From Ypsolopha sequella (taxonomy: Eukaryota; Arthropoda; Insecta; Lepidoptera; Ypsolophidae): DNA of 64,000 nucleotides. The stretch's first letter is position 1, and each line of letters begins with the position of its first letter. Position numbers and translations under genes: made by a program. A model generated the notes under the pieces. The model worked only from the letters and a program-made list of their open reading frames with translations. It ran no database searches and was not told the DNA's origin. Location of the stretch: the NCBI GenBank assembly GCA_934047225.1, contig OW203986.1:17673221-17737220 (forward strand). The letters are read 5' to 3'. This document shows positions 46,255 to 57,981 of this stretch, in pieces.

Positions 46255-46345
46255 CCCTTTTGACAGACAGACAGACGGACAAACAGACAGACAGACAGAC
46301 GGACGGACAACAAAGTGAACCTACAAGGGTTCCGTTTTTTTGTTT
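46255..46345 (-). repeat. GGGTTCCGTACCC-family fragment, reverse
   Basis: GACAGACAGACAGACGGACG-type runs followed by AAGGGTTCCGTTTTTTTG. The GACAGACGGAC string is the inverse of the CCGTCTGTCTGTC block of the family. Confidence 0.6.
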
Positions 46346-46798
46346 TGAGGTACGGACCCCTAAAAATTGTCGCCTCGAGCCGCAAAATATTATTTTGTAA
46401 ATTAGATATCTAATCTATCTTCACTAATGTTCAGGGGATGACACAAATTATCTAATATAGCCATAAACGACAATTTTTTCTCATCAAATATTTCCTTTAC
46501 AATTTTACAATTTATAATCAAGTCTAGCTTATACATTCTAAAAGGCTTCATAATCTATGACAACGGACATACGGATGGATACAGATCAACGGTGTCTTAC
46601 TATAATGAAATATTTTTATACATGTTTAGATCACGAAAAAAAAACCATTTAGTTGCATAGACGAATATTCCCCGCTTTTCCAGAGTAAAATAGATCTGCC
46701 AATTCCAGGTAAGAAATGCATTTATCCTGCCAAATTCAGCAAGATAAGTGCTCTTGCAAGATTAAGGTTGGAAGCTTAGAGTGTTTAAGTTGGTTTAA

Positions 46799-47191
46799 GG
46801 TTAAAGTCAGTCGCTTAGCGCAAAGTGCATAACTGAACTTTGTATTTCTTGTTTAGAAGTTAAAATTTGAAAAACATTTTGGTATATGGCAGTTAACGCC
46901 AATAGTTCAGTATAAGTGAGGTTTATAAAGCATGGGTTTGAAATTTAATGCACAATTAGTCATGATCTTGTATAAACAAATTTAAAACAGCATTTTAAGT
47001 TGGTTTTGAGAAGATCATGACTAACTATGTATACAATTTCAAACTCTTGCTTTATAAACCTCACTATTACTGAACTATTGGCGTCAAATGCCACAAAGCA
47101 AAATGCTGTTCAATTTTCAATTTTAAATTTCTAAACAAGAAAAACTAAGTTAAGTTATGCACTTTGCGCTAAGCTACTGAAATTTAACCTT
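46799..47191. mobile_element. Foldback family F, copy 2
   Basis: ~393 bp. Ends GTTAAAGTCAGTCGCTTAGC then GCAAAGTGCATAACTGAACT, inverted at the right end (AGTTAAGTTATGCACTTTGC, GCTAAGCTACTGAAATTTAA). Inner arms GTGAGGTTTATAAAGCATGG / CTTGCTTTATAAACCTCAC. The terminal ~45 bp match copy 1 (28122-28439) but the inside differs, so the family is defined by its ends. Confidence 0.82.
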
Positions 47192-47590
47192 AATACTCAA
47201 AAGTTGGAAGCTCAAAAAGCTACAGATAAATTGGGTAGTACTCAAACTTTTGGATGTGAATTTTGGGTTAAAACTTGTAGCTATTCAAATATGTATCAGC
47301 TTTTCGTTTAGTTACCAATAACTAAACGCATACATTATTATACAGAATTGTATTGATGACGTGCGCTCTTCCGATCATAGTGAACCACTTCCACAGAAAA
47401 ACTTTAGAAATAACGAATAAAAAATTCACATGCACATATACATTTTTAAAACCTACGAGTCTGTTTCTATGGGAATGCGAAAAAAATATTCATGTATTTT
47501 CAAAAGTAAAAAAATAAAAGATCATGTGATTAAATTTTCTTGAGCATGTCATTTAAATTTAATACACACTGTGTATAATTCAAAATGAGG

Positions 47591-47862
47591 CCGTATCCAA
47601 CATGAAGATTTTTATGAAAATCAATTTCGTTTAAAAAGCTAAATTCGATATCTCAAAATACGACGAAGTTATTGGTAATCAAAGTGAGCTTAACGGCATG
47701 TCTCTAGACGTCTACTGACACGATTTCATACTAAATGTGATAAATATCGCTATCGCTTATTACGGTAATAACCGGAATTTTTCAAAAATTCAAAAAGTTT
47801 TGTGCTTAAACTAATAAATCAGTTACTATAAAAATATACCGATAAATATCCTACAGGAGACG
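47591..47862. repeat. Dispersed repeat G, copy 2
   Basis: CATGAAGATTTTTATGAAAA, TTAAAAAGCTAAA, GCTTAACGGCATGT, ACGATTTCATACTAAA and AATCAGTTACTATAAAAATA, ending ACAGGAGACG; same order as 30425-30712. Confidence 0.75.
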
Positions 47863-48438
47863 TACCTTTTATAGCGAAATTTTAAATGAAATGGGTTATG
47901 GTCAAGGGCCATAACTATAATTTTTACAATTTTTGTTTGTCTGTATGTACCGTTTCAACTCGAGAAGAATTCAATTAATTAGATAACTTTCTTTATTGCC
48001 ATCTTAGTGACCTTGGTCAGTAGGCTATTAGGGGTGTTGATAAAATAAACACCGAAAATGGCTATTAATACTACTCCACGATACGAACAACATTCCCAAG
48101 GGGATCTCAATACACTTTCACGCGACCGAAGTCGCGGGCAAATGCTAGTCAATTAATATTTTAAGATTCATCCCAGTTGAAATTAGCAGGATTCGCTGTT
48201 GCCTTCATTAGTACGCAAAATTCATTTCAAAGTCCAGTTTGAAGAGTCACCGGTGCGTATAAACTCGATTATCTGTCGGAATACGAGTAGAAACGTGTAA
48301 GTTTTGGGATAAAGCCAAAATAAAAATGGTGACCTAGTTAATTTTATTACTAAAATGAGGCTTCTCTGCTAAGACAAAGTGACCAAATGTGTGTTTGACG
48401 TAGTTTGTATTGAAGTGGATAAAATGAAATGGTAAAAT

Positions 48439-48926
48439 CAGGGTTCGTAAAAATTCGATATATATATATATATATATATATATAATAAATATATAATTAT
48501 CCGATAATTGATATAATCATCCGATCTATATCGGATACAAAACATCATGTACTAACGAAAGAGACGCAAATTTCCTTTTGTAAGTGATTTGAATGGGTCG
48601 AAATTGTAAAAAGCTCAAAATTGATTATACGACGTTTTGTATAAGATTCGCCTACCCTACACTTACTTAATCAACATTAAACAATATTCAAATTAGAATA
48701 TAGGTGATATTTACTGGCTGAATCTTCTGATAAAATCACCACTTCAGGAAAAGTAATCTAAGTTATATCTTTTTGTCGTGTTTAAACGTGTCGGATGTGC
48801 TAAATTTCTAGTTTATACGATAAATATCAATTGATATACATCCACAAAAAGATCAATTCATAAATATAGTGATATATATTATATCATGAATGATATATAT
48901 CCACTGATATATATCAGCGAACCCTG
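48439..48926. mobile_element. hAT-type MITE with 8-bp target duplication
   Basis: Starts CAGGGTTCG and ends CGAACCCTG, flanked by identical 8-bp copies GGTAAAAT (48431-48438 and 48927-48934). The 8-bp duplication and CAGGG termini are those of hAT-superfamily elements. The 488-bp interior has TA microsatellites near both ends and repeated GATATATAT blocks; no transposase ORF. Confidence 0.85.
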
Positions 48927-51900
48927 GGTAAAATAGATATTTTATTTACTGATAATTGTAATTTTCTTAGAAACAGAAGGTTCTATATATATCTGCTCGT
49001 CAGAGAAACTACCTATATTTATTGTCAAAATTTCAGGTGGACCATTAAACCAAGTTAGCTCGTACGTAACTAAGTCGTTAAAGTGAGCGATTTGAAACTT
49101 GAGTGAAATTTAAAATTTAGCTTTAAGTTTTAATGCGCGAATAATTTTCCTGCGGTTTGATAACTATTTTCTTTTAAAACTTCAACTTTGTTAAAAACCG
49201 GATTTTAATTAAAAATTCATTTATTCTGAAATGTTAAAAAACCAATCCAATGTTTAAAAAAACGTATAACTATAAAAACATTTATGAAATGTAAATTGTA
49301 TAAAAAACACAATTAAAAGCAAAAAAAAAAATTATATGTAAATTTTAGCACAACTAATTCAAACACGTCATTGAAAACAATGTGCGTGCTCCCATCGCAG
49401 AACCCTCCGTTTCATGTTTCATGGGATGCACAAGTGTTTTTCTGCCAGAAGGCACACGCTCTTGCTAAATTAAATAAATGTAATTAAAATGTAAACCTAT
49501 TACTTATTGTAAACTGTCTCACTTATCGATCCTATCAATTTACTAACACAAACTGGTACCAACAGCTTTCAGAGTTTTATTAGTATTGCTGCGTCCAAGG
49601 CACCTGCGTCGGAAACCCAGGACGGATAGATGGTGACGCGGTAAAATGTTGCGAGAGAATCATGTCCTTGCCCGGATATCCTACGCGATATATCATTGAA
49701 CATAAAAATAGGGGTGCCCTAAATATCAAATAGCTTGTAAAACTTTTAGATGAAATGCTGTGTCTACTAGAATCTTGAAGAAGTTTATTGTTAGTTGAAC
49801 GGCTATTTGTTTCCCGGAAAGCTTAGCTTTTTCTTCTTAAAATGTTTAAAGAGATTCGTTTTACTTGTTTTGGTATGAAAAAAATTCTCAATACAAGCTC
49901 AAAATTATTAAAATGCTGTTTTTTTATTTGTCTTGAGAAATGCAAAGAAATTGCAAGTGCAAATTAAAACAGTGTTTCATCTAATTTCGACAGTGAGCGA
50001 TCTTATTACGTTACGTTAAAAGTTTTAACGTCCTCAATTTCTTTGTTTTTGATAATATTTTGTTTTTTCACAAATAGTTATATTTAATGTCCAATACGCA
50101 TTTAATGCTAGTTTTAATATATTCGATATTTAATAATCAACGCAAGGTTATGGCAGTTGCGTTTACGAGTTAGGAAAGCAGCAACCATAATAACGGGTTG
50201 CTTTTAACCAGTAAATCCATATAAATACAGCAGCATATTGAACGTACTTCGCAATTTCATGGTCGTCATTAAAATTTACATTGGCATTACAAAGTTTAAA
50301 TTTTCTGTCATAAAGTCGATACGACTCGGGAGTAATAAACGATGTCTAGATGTTGAGAGGGTGTATCGTTCTTGTCGGAGCTAGAGTTCAGGACAAGATC
50401 TTTATTAAAATCACGGCAACACCGACGTGGGTTGTAGGGACCAGGCCACGTCCAACATTACATCGACGCTTCTTCGAATTTTGAGCACGCTCTGAACATT
50501 ACTCTCGTTTCATAAGCTCGTAAGAAACCGCTTCTTTATAAAACGTTAATCTTCAAACAATTTCGAATTAACTGTGCTTCGTTGGGCTCTTTAACCTTCG
50601 AGTTTTTTAGAGTCAGTTTATCAACAAGGAGGAAAGCTGTTAGGAAAGAATACTCAATATTCTCAAAGCTTTGGCCTGTCAAAAACTGAATTGAAACATT
50701 GATGTTCACTTTTATGTTCGAAGACAACCAATACTTTTCGTGTGTTTTAGAGTACATTAGAGTAATTAACGTATTACGGCTATTCACGATAAGGTGAAAT
50801 TTATTCAAACCCCTGAAATTACACATGTGTAGTCTCCATCACTTACTGAACCTTTTATAGAAACTCGGGCCGTTGAATAGAATACATTTTATTAGTCAGA
50901 TTTCACTTCACTAGTTTCACTGTAATCGTTCAGTTTTTTCAGAGAAAAACAGGATTCCACGACGGTTCTCAGGCAGTTGACTAATATGTCGTATTAGCAG
51001 TTAAATATATTAATAATAAATCTTATAGTATTCGACTAATGACGATCCCAGACGGTGGGCCGAAATACATCGAGTAAAAATTCATTTTTATTGTTTTAAT
51101 ACCAAGAAATTAACCAAAGAAATAAATAAAGCTTAAAAAAGCACAATATATATTTATTAACAAAGTAATAAAAATAATAATTACTGCTAAAATAAATAAA
51201 ATAATGAAATACACTGGGCTTTTTCCGACAAAATTTACGGTCCATAGTTCACAGCTTCGATCAGCAGACGGTCACGCCTTTCACCTCGCCTGTGTTCCTA
51301 GAACTACCCTCGTACTGTACCTGAATTCGTTATTACTTCTCCTGGATACCGGCAACCGGTTTTTATAGACTACGTGATCTAGGTCCCTTCATTAAACGAA
51401 AATGTTTGTTCTTTGTCGGTACGTGATTAAGGCGGTGACAGAAATTAATTTACACTCACGTTCTGCCATGTATAAATCAAATATCATGACATGAATCATG
51501 ACTTGACGGCTGTTTTATGACTGCGAATTAAAACAAGGACTCGCTAAAGTAATCTGCATTGTGGGAATTCGGTCGATTTTTAAACTTCAGTGTGCTATTT
51601 TGCCGGCTTTTTGGAATAAATACATAAATTTAGATAAGTATCTAATTTAAATAAAATATCTTTTCACGCTTTTAAACCGATTTTATAAGTGTTTACAGAA
51701 AGTGACATCATCATATTAGGTTGAATTGTCAAATTTTGGATGCGATCAAGCAAAATTGTGCCTATGGAAATGTTTGGTGACCATCGCTTTTTAATTTGAA
51801 TAAATGATATGCATCTATAAAAAAAATATTAAATATTTAGTCAATATTAGCAAGTATTCTAAGAGACGCTACCGAAAAAGCTCGCAATTCGAAAAATGGT

Positions 51901-52307
51901 TTCAATAATTCAAATATTTTATTGTCTATTGTCTAAGAGCTAAGTTAAACTTAGCAGAATTTATGTCCTTTTTCCAACCATCAAGGAAACAACTAAACAG
52001 TACTACGATAAGCTGTTGAACGCCGCATTCAATACGATGAAATAGATACAACGCGTAATAATATATGCACGAAACGTAAGGACTGAAAATGATGATATCG
52101 AAGGTAAACAATTCAGAAGGGTGGCATGAATGGAACAAAGGATCATTATTTATTAAATCGAGTGGGCTGAATTATTCTGTCGCACGCATGGAGGTAACAC
52201 GATATACGGTGACATTGTGCCAGCCTCTTTTTTTACCAACCGACCCCGGCGTGAGACAAAGGAAAGGCAGCTAAGCTGAGCCACATGCGGTATCCATCTA
52301 CAGGTCG

Positions 52308-52430
52308 CGGCAGTAAATAATGCACATCGTATCGCAGTGTCATCTCTGTCGAACGAAGCACAAACAGTCCGATGACAGAGACGACGCTCTACAAAGCCGA
52401 AGATAGCCGATGTGCATTATTTTCTGCCGG
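52308..52430. mobile_element. Short TIR/foldback element
   Basis: GCAGTAAATAATGCACATCG and CGATGTGCATTATTTTCTGC are inverted ends (one gap), with TGTCATCTCTGTCG / GATGACAGAGACGA inside. ~123 bp. Confidence 0.75.
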
Positions 52431-52473
52431 GTACTGTACAACGTGACTCTCTCTGTCCGTTGGCAAGTGCCAC

Positions 52474-52886
52474 CAGAGCCGGATTTAGGGGAGGGCAACC
52501 GGAGCTACAGCCCCGGGGCCTCCACAAGAGAGGGACCACCACAATAGTGGCTCCGCCAATAAATTAAAAAATATTGATTTTAGTGGACTGTATGCGAAGC
52601 GTCAAAATGGCGAACTATACTGGCGTGACAAGTATAAAAATTTGGAAAGCTTGTTATTCAACAAGTATTATCACACAATTGTCAAAAAACACGAATTATA
52701 ACAATAAGATAATGTTATTGTGGGTATTCTTAGTTTTGTTTTTTGTTATAGTAATACCATGAAGCAACAAGCGTAATACATATGGGCACTTATGGAAACA
52801 GCAGATATATGATCGATCTTGAATCAAAGAAGGTGCCTCTACTTCGTTGTTGCCCAGGGGCCTCCACACCCTGTAATGCGGCTCTG
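52474..52886. mobile_element. hAT-type MITE, ~413 bp
   Basis: Starts CAGAGCCGGATTTAGGGG and ends with the inverse ATGCGGCTCTG. Flanks AGTGCCAC (52466-52473) and GGTGCCAC (52887-52894) are an 8-bp target duplication with one mismatch. The phrases GGGGCCTCCACA occur near both ends in the same direction. An open frame inside (52574-52762) has no known motif. Confidence 0.8.
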
Positions 52887-53780
52887 GGTGCCACTAGTCA
52901 CTACTAGTATATTTACCGAAGTAAACTAGAGAGTATCTATCAAGAGTGTCTTCAGCACACTAGGCAGCGTGCTGTATCTCTGTGCATATCCATTACAAAT
53001 ACTCGTCAACATATTCGTCTGCCGTCGTCTTTGCAATGACGTAAAACATACAAAGAACGTTTTCTTAAAATACATTTTTCGCAAGCTTCAAAATATCGTT
53101 CAATTGAATGAATATCCAGCAGAGTGTAAGAATATCGCTACGAACTGTGTTTTTATGACAAGCCGAAGTTATCTTTTTTACTGCTCAGCGCTTTTTGTGG
53201 AGTTTTGAAAGAGATTTTCTGGTTCAAAATAATTGCATAGGAATGAAAGTCTTGAAGTGTAATAAAGTCCAGCTGTGTTATTGCTTGGAGAGAGAACTAT
53301 GAACATTATTCTACGTCATAAAGTCTAGACTGAATGTAAGTAATTGAAAGATGAAACGGTCTGAAGTTAGATAGGAATTGTTTACGTACGCTTCAACCCT
53401 GGAATTAAGGGAGTACACGGAGGTTTATTATGATACCCATCTTCTGCATGAGCCCACTGAGCGTGCATAATCTATGTGGCGGTGTCAGATCGTGTCGGTC
53501 TGTTCATCTCGTTTCTTAGGGTGCGTTTACAATTAAGACAAAGCTTTTTTGTGGGCCGGATATTGTTTATCTTTTTCATTGAGCGTTTTTCAATCTTGAC
53601 CTTTTTAATTTCGCTTTGTTTTAATTTAGCGACTCGAAAAAAAGGAAGTTAACAATTATTTTATAAATTAAAAAAATAACATGTTCAATACTTCGACCAA
53701 AATTATTTTGGTCGAAGGTTCAATACATAAAAACATTACCCAGAGTTGTAAAATAATACAATCCAAACACGAAACTACAT

Positions 53781-53925
53781 ATCGTCACTAGATGAATCCC
53801 TGAGGGGGTGTCCGAGGTGTTCCCAATTGTGAACTTGGTACACTCACTTTTATTAGAAGATTATTACGTCCCAAACGTGTCAAAAAATCTTTATCGCCGT
53901 ACTTTGGGCACAAATGGTGTAACAG
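53781..53925. repeat. Dispersed repeat B, copy 2 (partial)
   Basis: GTCACTAGATGAATCCCTGA, GGGGGTGTC, AGATTATTACGTCCCAAACG and GCCGTACTTTGGGCACAAAT match 9247-9420 of copy 1, then the similarity stops. Confidence 0.65.
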
Positions 53926-54306
53926 CGAAACGTTCCTTCCGAAGCACAGACCGAACACTCTCGGCCACAAAAAAGTTAAAAATAAAGTCATAGTATTTCT
54001 TAAAACTTGATTGTTTATCTACAAACTCTATTGTACGGGAGCCAAGAAACCGTTCGCGTCGCTGTGAAAATGAAGCCTCTGTGGTGAAGGCACGTTTACA
54101 GTGGGATATTGCGGAGTGTGTCTGATTCAGCACAATGCATATGGAGCTGTCACTGGGGTCTCTTTGACGCGAGGTTACTAATGTCAGGAGGTGGGACACT
54201 GACGAATTACAGAAACGCCTCCACAGCCTCCTAGTGCGGGGGATTGACGGTGCGTCGCTGGCTGCCATGTTGGGTTTTGGGTGATATGATAACTATGTAT
54301 GTTTGA
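53926..54306. other. Unassigned, GC-richer, no gene
   Basis: A 125-residue open frame on the minus strand (53891-54268) starts MAASDAPSIPRTRRLW. It overlaps repeat B and has no recognisable domain; probably transposon-derived. Not annotated as a gene. Confidence 0.4.
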
Positions 54307-55067
54307 CACTGTTGCGCGTAATCAACTACTTTTTGTAATCTGATTACAGTAATCTGAGTAACCTAACTACATGTAAGCTAACTACTTGTTAACTAACTAC
54401 ATGTAACTTATAACCTAAAACCTTAGTAACCTTAGTTTTAGTAACCATTATCTGATTACATCTATTGGTCTTTTCTTAACTAAATCAAATAAAAAGACGG
54501 TCAAGTACGAGTAAGACTGGTTCTACGAGGATTCCGTAGTTATGTAACAGTAATCATGTAACATGTTAACATGGTAATCATATTTTTACAGGTGGTAGAG
54601 CTGATGCCGGGCTCGACTGTGGAGGTACCACCATCTTACTTGGAGACCCCCTCGAAGTGATTCGGGGGAGCGTAAGAGGACAGCTCACAGGCAAAAACCA
54701 GGAAGCCCACCATGCCTGGGACCGATGGATGGCGGTATATCCATCCCTAATAAGCCTTATATGGAACAGACTGGTGACGGGCAGCGGCATCACTGGTGCG
54801 AGGGTTCCGGCACCGCGCTCACCAACCCACCTGCCCAGCGTGTGTGAGTATGGGCAATTCTTCCAGGATGACCGCCGGGAGTGGCAAAGTCCTGGAAAGG
54901 CTTAAGTCCAGCAATGGACGAACTAGGCTGATGGATGGATGAATGAATCATGTAAAGTAGTTAAGTAAAAGTAATCATGTGTGATTGCAACTACATTTGC
55001 ATGTAATCAGTAATCATCAGTGCTAACCACAAAATGTAACAATATCTTTACATTTTGCCCAACACTG
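54307..55067. mobile_element. CAGTGTTGGGC-ended TIR element with an insertion
   Basis: Left end CACTGTTGCGCGTAATCAAC, right end inverse GCCCAACACTG. Both sides are built of degenerate GTAATCTGATTACA / GTAATCATGTG units, as in known lepidopteran TIR elements. A retroposon 3' end (54590-54950) sits in the middle. No transposase ORF. Confidence 0.55.
54590..54950 (+). repeat. Truncated LINE 3' end
   Basis: Contains the phrase GGCTTAAGTCCAGCAATGGA then CGAACTAGGCTGATGGATGG (54900-54945), the common lepidopteran LINE end followed by a GATG tail. The upstream GC-rich part has a damaged open frame ending GKA-stop near 54905. Confidence 0.6.
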
Positions 55068-55280
55068 ATGTCTGAGTTACAAGTAAAAATACGGATGGAA
55101 AGAAAACACCAATAATAAGACATTTCCTTTGATATGACCCCATAATATTTCTTTGTAAGACTTGGTTCTTACTAGTAACCCTATCGAAGGAAATCATAAT
55201 ACAGGATGTATTTTGTTTGTAAAATGAGCATGTTTGATTCCCGGCTAGTGTAAGCAATTAAAAAAAAAATTTGGATGCAG

Positions 55281-55520
55281 TTTCACCGACGATTATTACG
55301 TCCCAAAGTGATGGGTGGTGAGCCCTATCGCCGTACTTCGGGCACAAATACACGATTTTTAGGGCATGCAGGTTTCCTTACCATGTTTTCCTTCACCGTT
55401 CAGCAAGTGGTAAGTAAGAACAACTAATATGCACATAAATTCCGAAAAACTCACTGCCGCATGCCCGACCGGGGATCGAACCTGGATCTCAAGATCGAGA
55501 GGCCAGAGTTCTACCCCTGA
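55281..55520. repeat. Dispersed repeat B, copy 3
   Basis: TTTCACCGACGATTATTACG, GGTGGTGAGCCCTATCGCCG, TACTTCGGGCACAAATACAC, TTCCTTCACCGTTCAGCAAG and CCGGGGATCGAACCTGGATC. The last block is a good polymerase III B-box-like sequence, better preserved than in copy 1. Confidence 0.75.
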
Positions 55521-55560
55521 GGTCTACCCCTGATTCTATAAGCGGTAATAAGATTAATTA

Positions 55561-55958
55561 TGTTTTTTCAATGCATGTGCTCGTAAGGGCCCACTTTTTA
55601 TGCATCAAAACCGAACAAAAAGTCAATTATTTTGCCCCAGGGCTTTATTATTATTTTTTTTTTAATTTATTTACAATGGTTGGCTAACCTGCAGACTTTC
55701 CTGTGTACCATATATGTTATACTTTTTTTTTACACTGTTTAACGGCTCTGAATACAGTCTTTTTGAGCCAAATTTAATTTAAAGTTCACAAGATTATATT
55801 TGTTTTCATTTCCTCACACTATGCATTGAAAAACGTAGTATGATACACGGGCGTAAGAGCAATAAATTACTCGGTTACGTTTAAAACACTCGCTACGCTC
55901 GTGTTTTAAATCGTCCTCGTAATTTATTCCTTTGCGCCCTTGTAGCATAAACTACTAT
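55561..55958. repeat. Dispersed repeat A, copy 2
   Basis: Close match to 8431-8822 over its full length, with the same terminal foldback (TAGTATGATACACGGGCGTA near 55838 against GCGCCCTTGTAGCATAAACTA near 55934-55954) and centre CGCTACGCTC. Confidence 0.85.
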
Positions 55959-56077
55959 TATAGCGACATCCATCGCTTAGATACATTTAGGAGAGAAAAC
56001 TCGAAAAGATTCTTTAGAAACAAATTTCCAGAAAACAAAAACATAATACAAAAGGATACAAGGAAAACGATAAAGGA

Positions 56078-56150
56078 TACAGTCGGTAGTGCGCTTTTTC
56101 ATGCAAGCAGGAAGTCACAGGTTCGAATCCTGGCACGAGGAATTTATTCA
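56078..56150 (+). mobile_element. tRNA-derived SINE head
   Basis: ACAGTCGGTAGTGCGCTTTT and CACAGGTTCGAATCCTGGCA then CGAGG form A-box-like and B-box sequences; the T-arm stem CCAGGATTCGAACCTG-type pairing is intact. The anticodon arm is abnormal, so it is not a functional tRNA. Confidence 0.65.
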
Positions 56151-56303
56151 AATATTTGTTTACTTGAAATTTGTTTCTAATTGATTTTTTCTAGTTATTT
56201 CTGCACTCTAATTCAACTCTATTTATTTAATAGTATATATAAATAAATATTGTGCTATCTATACGTAGATACTCATGAAATTGAAACATTTCATTCTTTT
56301 TTA

Positions 56304-56471
56304 GGGTTCCGTACCCAAAGGGTACCCAACGGGACCCTATTACTAAGACTCCGCTGTCCGTCTGTCTGTCTACCTGTCTGTCCGTCTGTCTGTTCGTCTG
56401 TCACCAGGCTGTATCTCATGAACCGTGATAGTTAGACAGTTGAATTCTTCACAGATGATATATTTCTATTG
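56304..56471 (+). mobile_element. GGGTTCCGTACCC-family SINE-like repeat, left part
   Basis: AGGGTTCCGTACCCAAAGGG, CGGGACCCTATTACTAAGAC, CCGTCTGTCTGTC runs, CACCAGGCTGTATCTCATGA and a CACAGATGATATATTTCTATTG end. The family continues with GCCGCTATAACAACAAATAC, which here is found only at 61863-61882, after the retrotransposon. So this copy is split by a 5.4-kb insertion. Confidence 0.85.
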
Positions 56472-56931
56472 GGATTCGTCCGAGCGCATTGTTAGTGGCA
56501 GTACGTGTTTCTACGATACTCCTTGTTTTAATTTGAAAAGTGTAGTAAAAAATAAACCATTTGCGGATATCTTACAACCATTCGAATTGTATTAATGTCT
56601 GTGTTAAAGTTGTGAAATCCGAATTCAAATATTCGTTATGACCGTGAAACTATTAGCAAAAGCATTTTGAATATTTTGCCAACGAACTGTTTATCGCTAG
56701 TCAAAAACCGTCGCAGCGCGGTGATTCACCACATCATTAGCTGTCCGTGAGTGCGTGTGCGTCAAGCAAGGTCAACAACCTACCGGCCCACAACTGCTGT
56801 GCTGCGACCGGCCGCACTGGATCTCTACGACAACTAGTTCTACGAGTCTACGCGACGACGTCACTACGAGACGTAGCGACCGCTACGTGTGCTACGAATA
56901 CTTATAGTAAACATCGCCCTGTTTTGCAAGT

Positions 56932-57981
56932 ATGGATTGCTGGGCTTGTAATGGGGCGATTTCTGATGACGAACCTTCCTTGATATGCACAGTGCAAGGC
57001 TGTGATAAATCTTATCACTTTGCTTGTACAACTACCAGCCAAGAAGCTACTATAGATACGGATACCTGGGCATGTCAGGACTGTCGCTGCGCTAGTAAGA
57101 GAGGAGGTGACAATAGCGCTACGCCTATACGCAATGTCCCCAACTCCTCAAACATTACCTTGAGAAAACCAAAGGCCAAAGAAGAGGTCCCAGTCAACGA
57201 CTACGCCACAGAAATTCATTTGCTCAGAAAGGAGATGAGTAAGCTTACCGAAAGTGTCTCAGAGGTCCTGAAATCCCTAAACTATTACAATGAGCGATTT
57301 GATAATATTGATTCCAAAATGGAGTCGACCGATGCAAGGTTGAAGATCCTAGAGGCAAAAAAGGACACCGAAATTGCTGAACTCAGGGCAACCGTATCTG
57401 AGCTTAAGATGGAAGCAAATACACACCAACAAGCGGCTTTAAAAAATGATTTAGAAATTATCGGATTACCTGAGGTGCGCAACGAAAATTTATTGCATTC
57501 TGTACTCGTTATTGCAAAGCAAATCGGAGTGGATCTCTCGGAAACAGATATTGATAGTGTCAGTCGAGTTGGACCGCGTCTAGGTCTACAAGACTTAGGT
57601 GATCAGAAAATTGGGAGACCCTCACACAGACCAGTCGTTGTGCGTGTACTCCGAAAAGTTCACAGGGACAACTTGTTAAAAGCAGTTAAGTGTCGCAGGA
57701 ATTTAAAAACGAGTGACATAGGCATTGCCGGGCCAGCTCGTCAAATATTTCTAAACGAACGGCTCACACGAGCCACGCGTCAGTTATTTCGGGATGCCAG
57801 GGAACGACACAAATCCACTGGCTACTACAAACACTGCTGGGTTAGTGGAGGACGCATTTTTGTGCGAAAAGTCGATGGATCCCCGGCTCTTAGCATCGGA
57901 TCGCAAGACGAACTCGAGCAGCGTTTCAGCCAATCTAACCATCAACAAAAACGTGCAACTGGAGAGAGCGAGTCATTGTAA
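56932..57981 (+). CDS. Retrotransposon ORF1 protein, PHD-type finger and coiled coil
   Basis: 349 residues; presumed RNA-binding/chaperone protein of the retrotransposon particle. Residues 3-51 form a Cys4-His-Cys3 PHD-like finger (C3, C6, C19, C24, H29, C32, C48, C51, with W46 two residues before C48). Residues ~94-170 are a heptad-rich coiled coil (EIHLLRKEMSKLTESVSEVL onward). From ~173 (DLEIIGLPE) to ~275 lies an ORF1-type nucleic-acid-binding domain with VVVRVLRKVHRDNLL, then a conserved tail ending in YYKHCWVSGGRIFVRK. The start MDCWACNG is chosen because the finger begins at once. The frame is intact. A second frame (57794-58366) overlapping its end shows no motif. PHD fingers in ORF1 are known from CR1-type elements. 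Confidence 0.88.
   Translation: MDCWACNGAISDDEPSLICTVQGCDKSYHFACTTTSQEATIDTDTWACQDCRCASKRGGDNSATPIRNVPNSSNITLRKPKAKEEVPVNDYATEIHLLRKEMSKLTESVSEVLKSLNYYNERFDNIDSKMESTDARLKILEAKKDTEIAELRATVSELKMEANTHQQAALKNDLEIIGLPEVRNENLLHSVLVIAKQIGVDLSETDIDSVSRVGPRLGLQDLGDQKIGRPSHRPVVVRVLRKVHRDNLLKAVKCRRNLKTSDIGIAGPARQIFLNERLTRATRQLFRDARERHKSTGYYKHCWVSGGRIFVRKVDGSPALSIGSQDELEQRFSQSNHQQKRATGESESL

Larger units (their letters stand above)
41875..56303 (-). other. Probable 5' intron of alpha-catulin
   Basis: No exon for the missing catulin N-terminus was recognised here. Repeats are listed separately. Stretches without any call (for example 42260-43420, 43610-45700, 48940-52300, 52900-53780) contain scattered GC-richer patches (44560-44760, 51230-51440) whose frames match nothing I know. 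Whether this is intron or upstream DNA cannot be decided from the window alone. Confidence 0.5.

Noticed and set aside
53891..54268. 125-residue minus-strand frame, the longest open frame outside the LINE
   Set aside because: Overlaps repeat B and transposon-like sequence; no domain, no splice partners, not similar to catulin.
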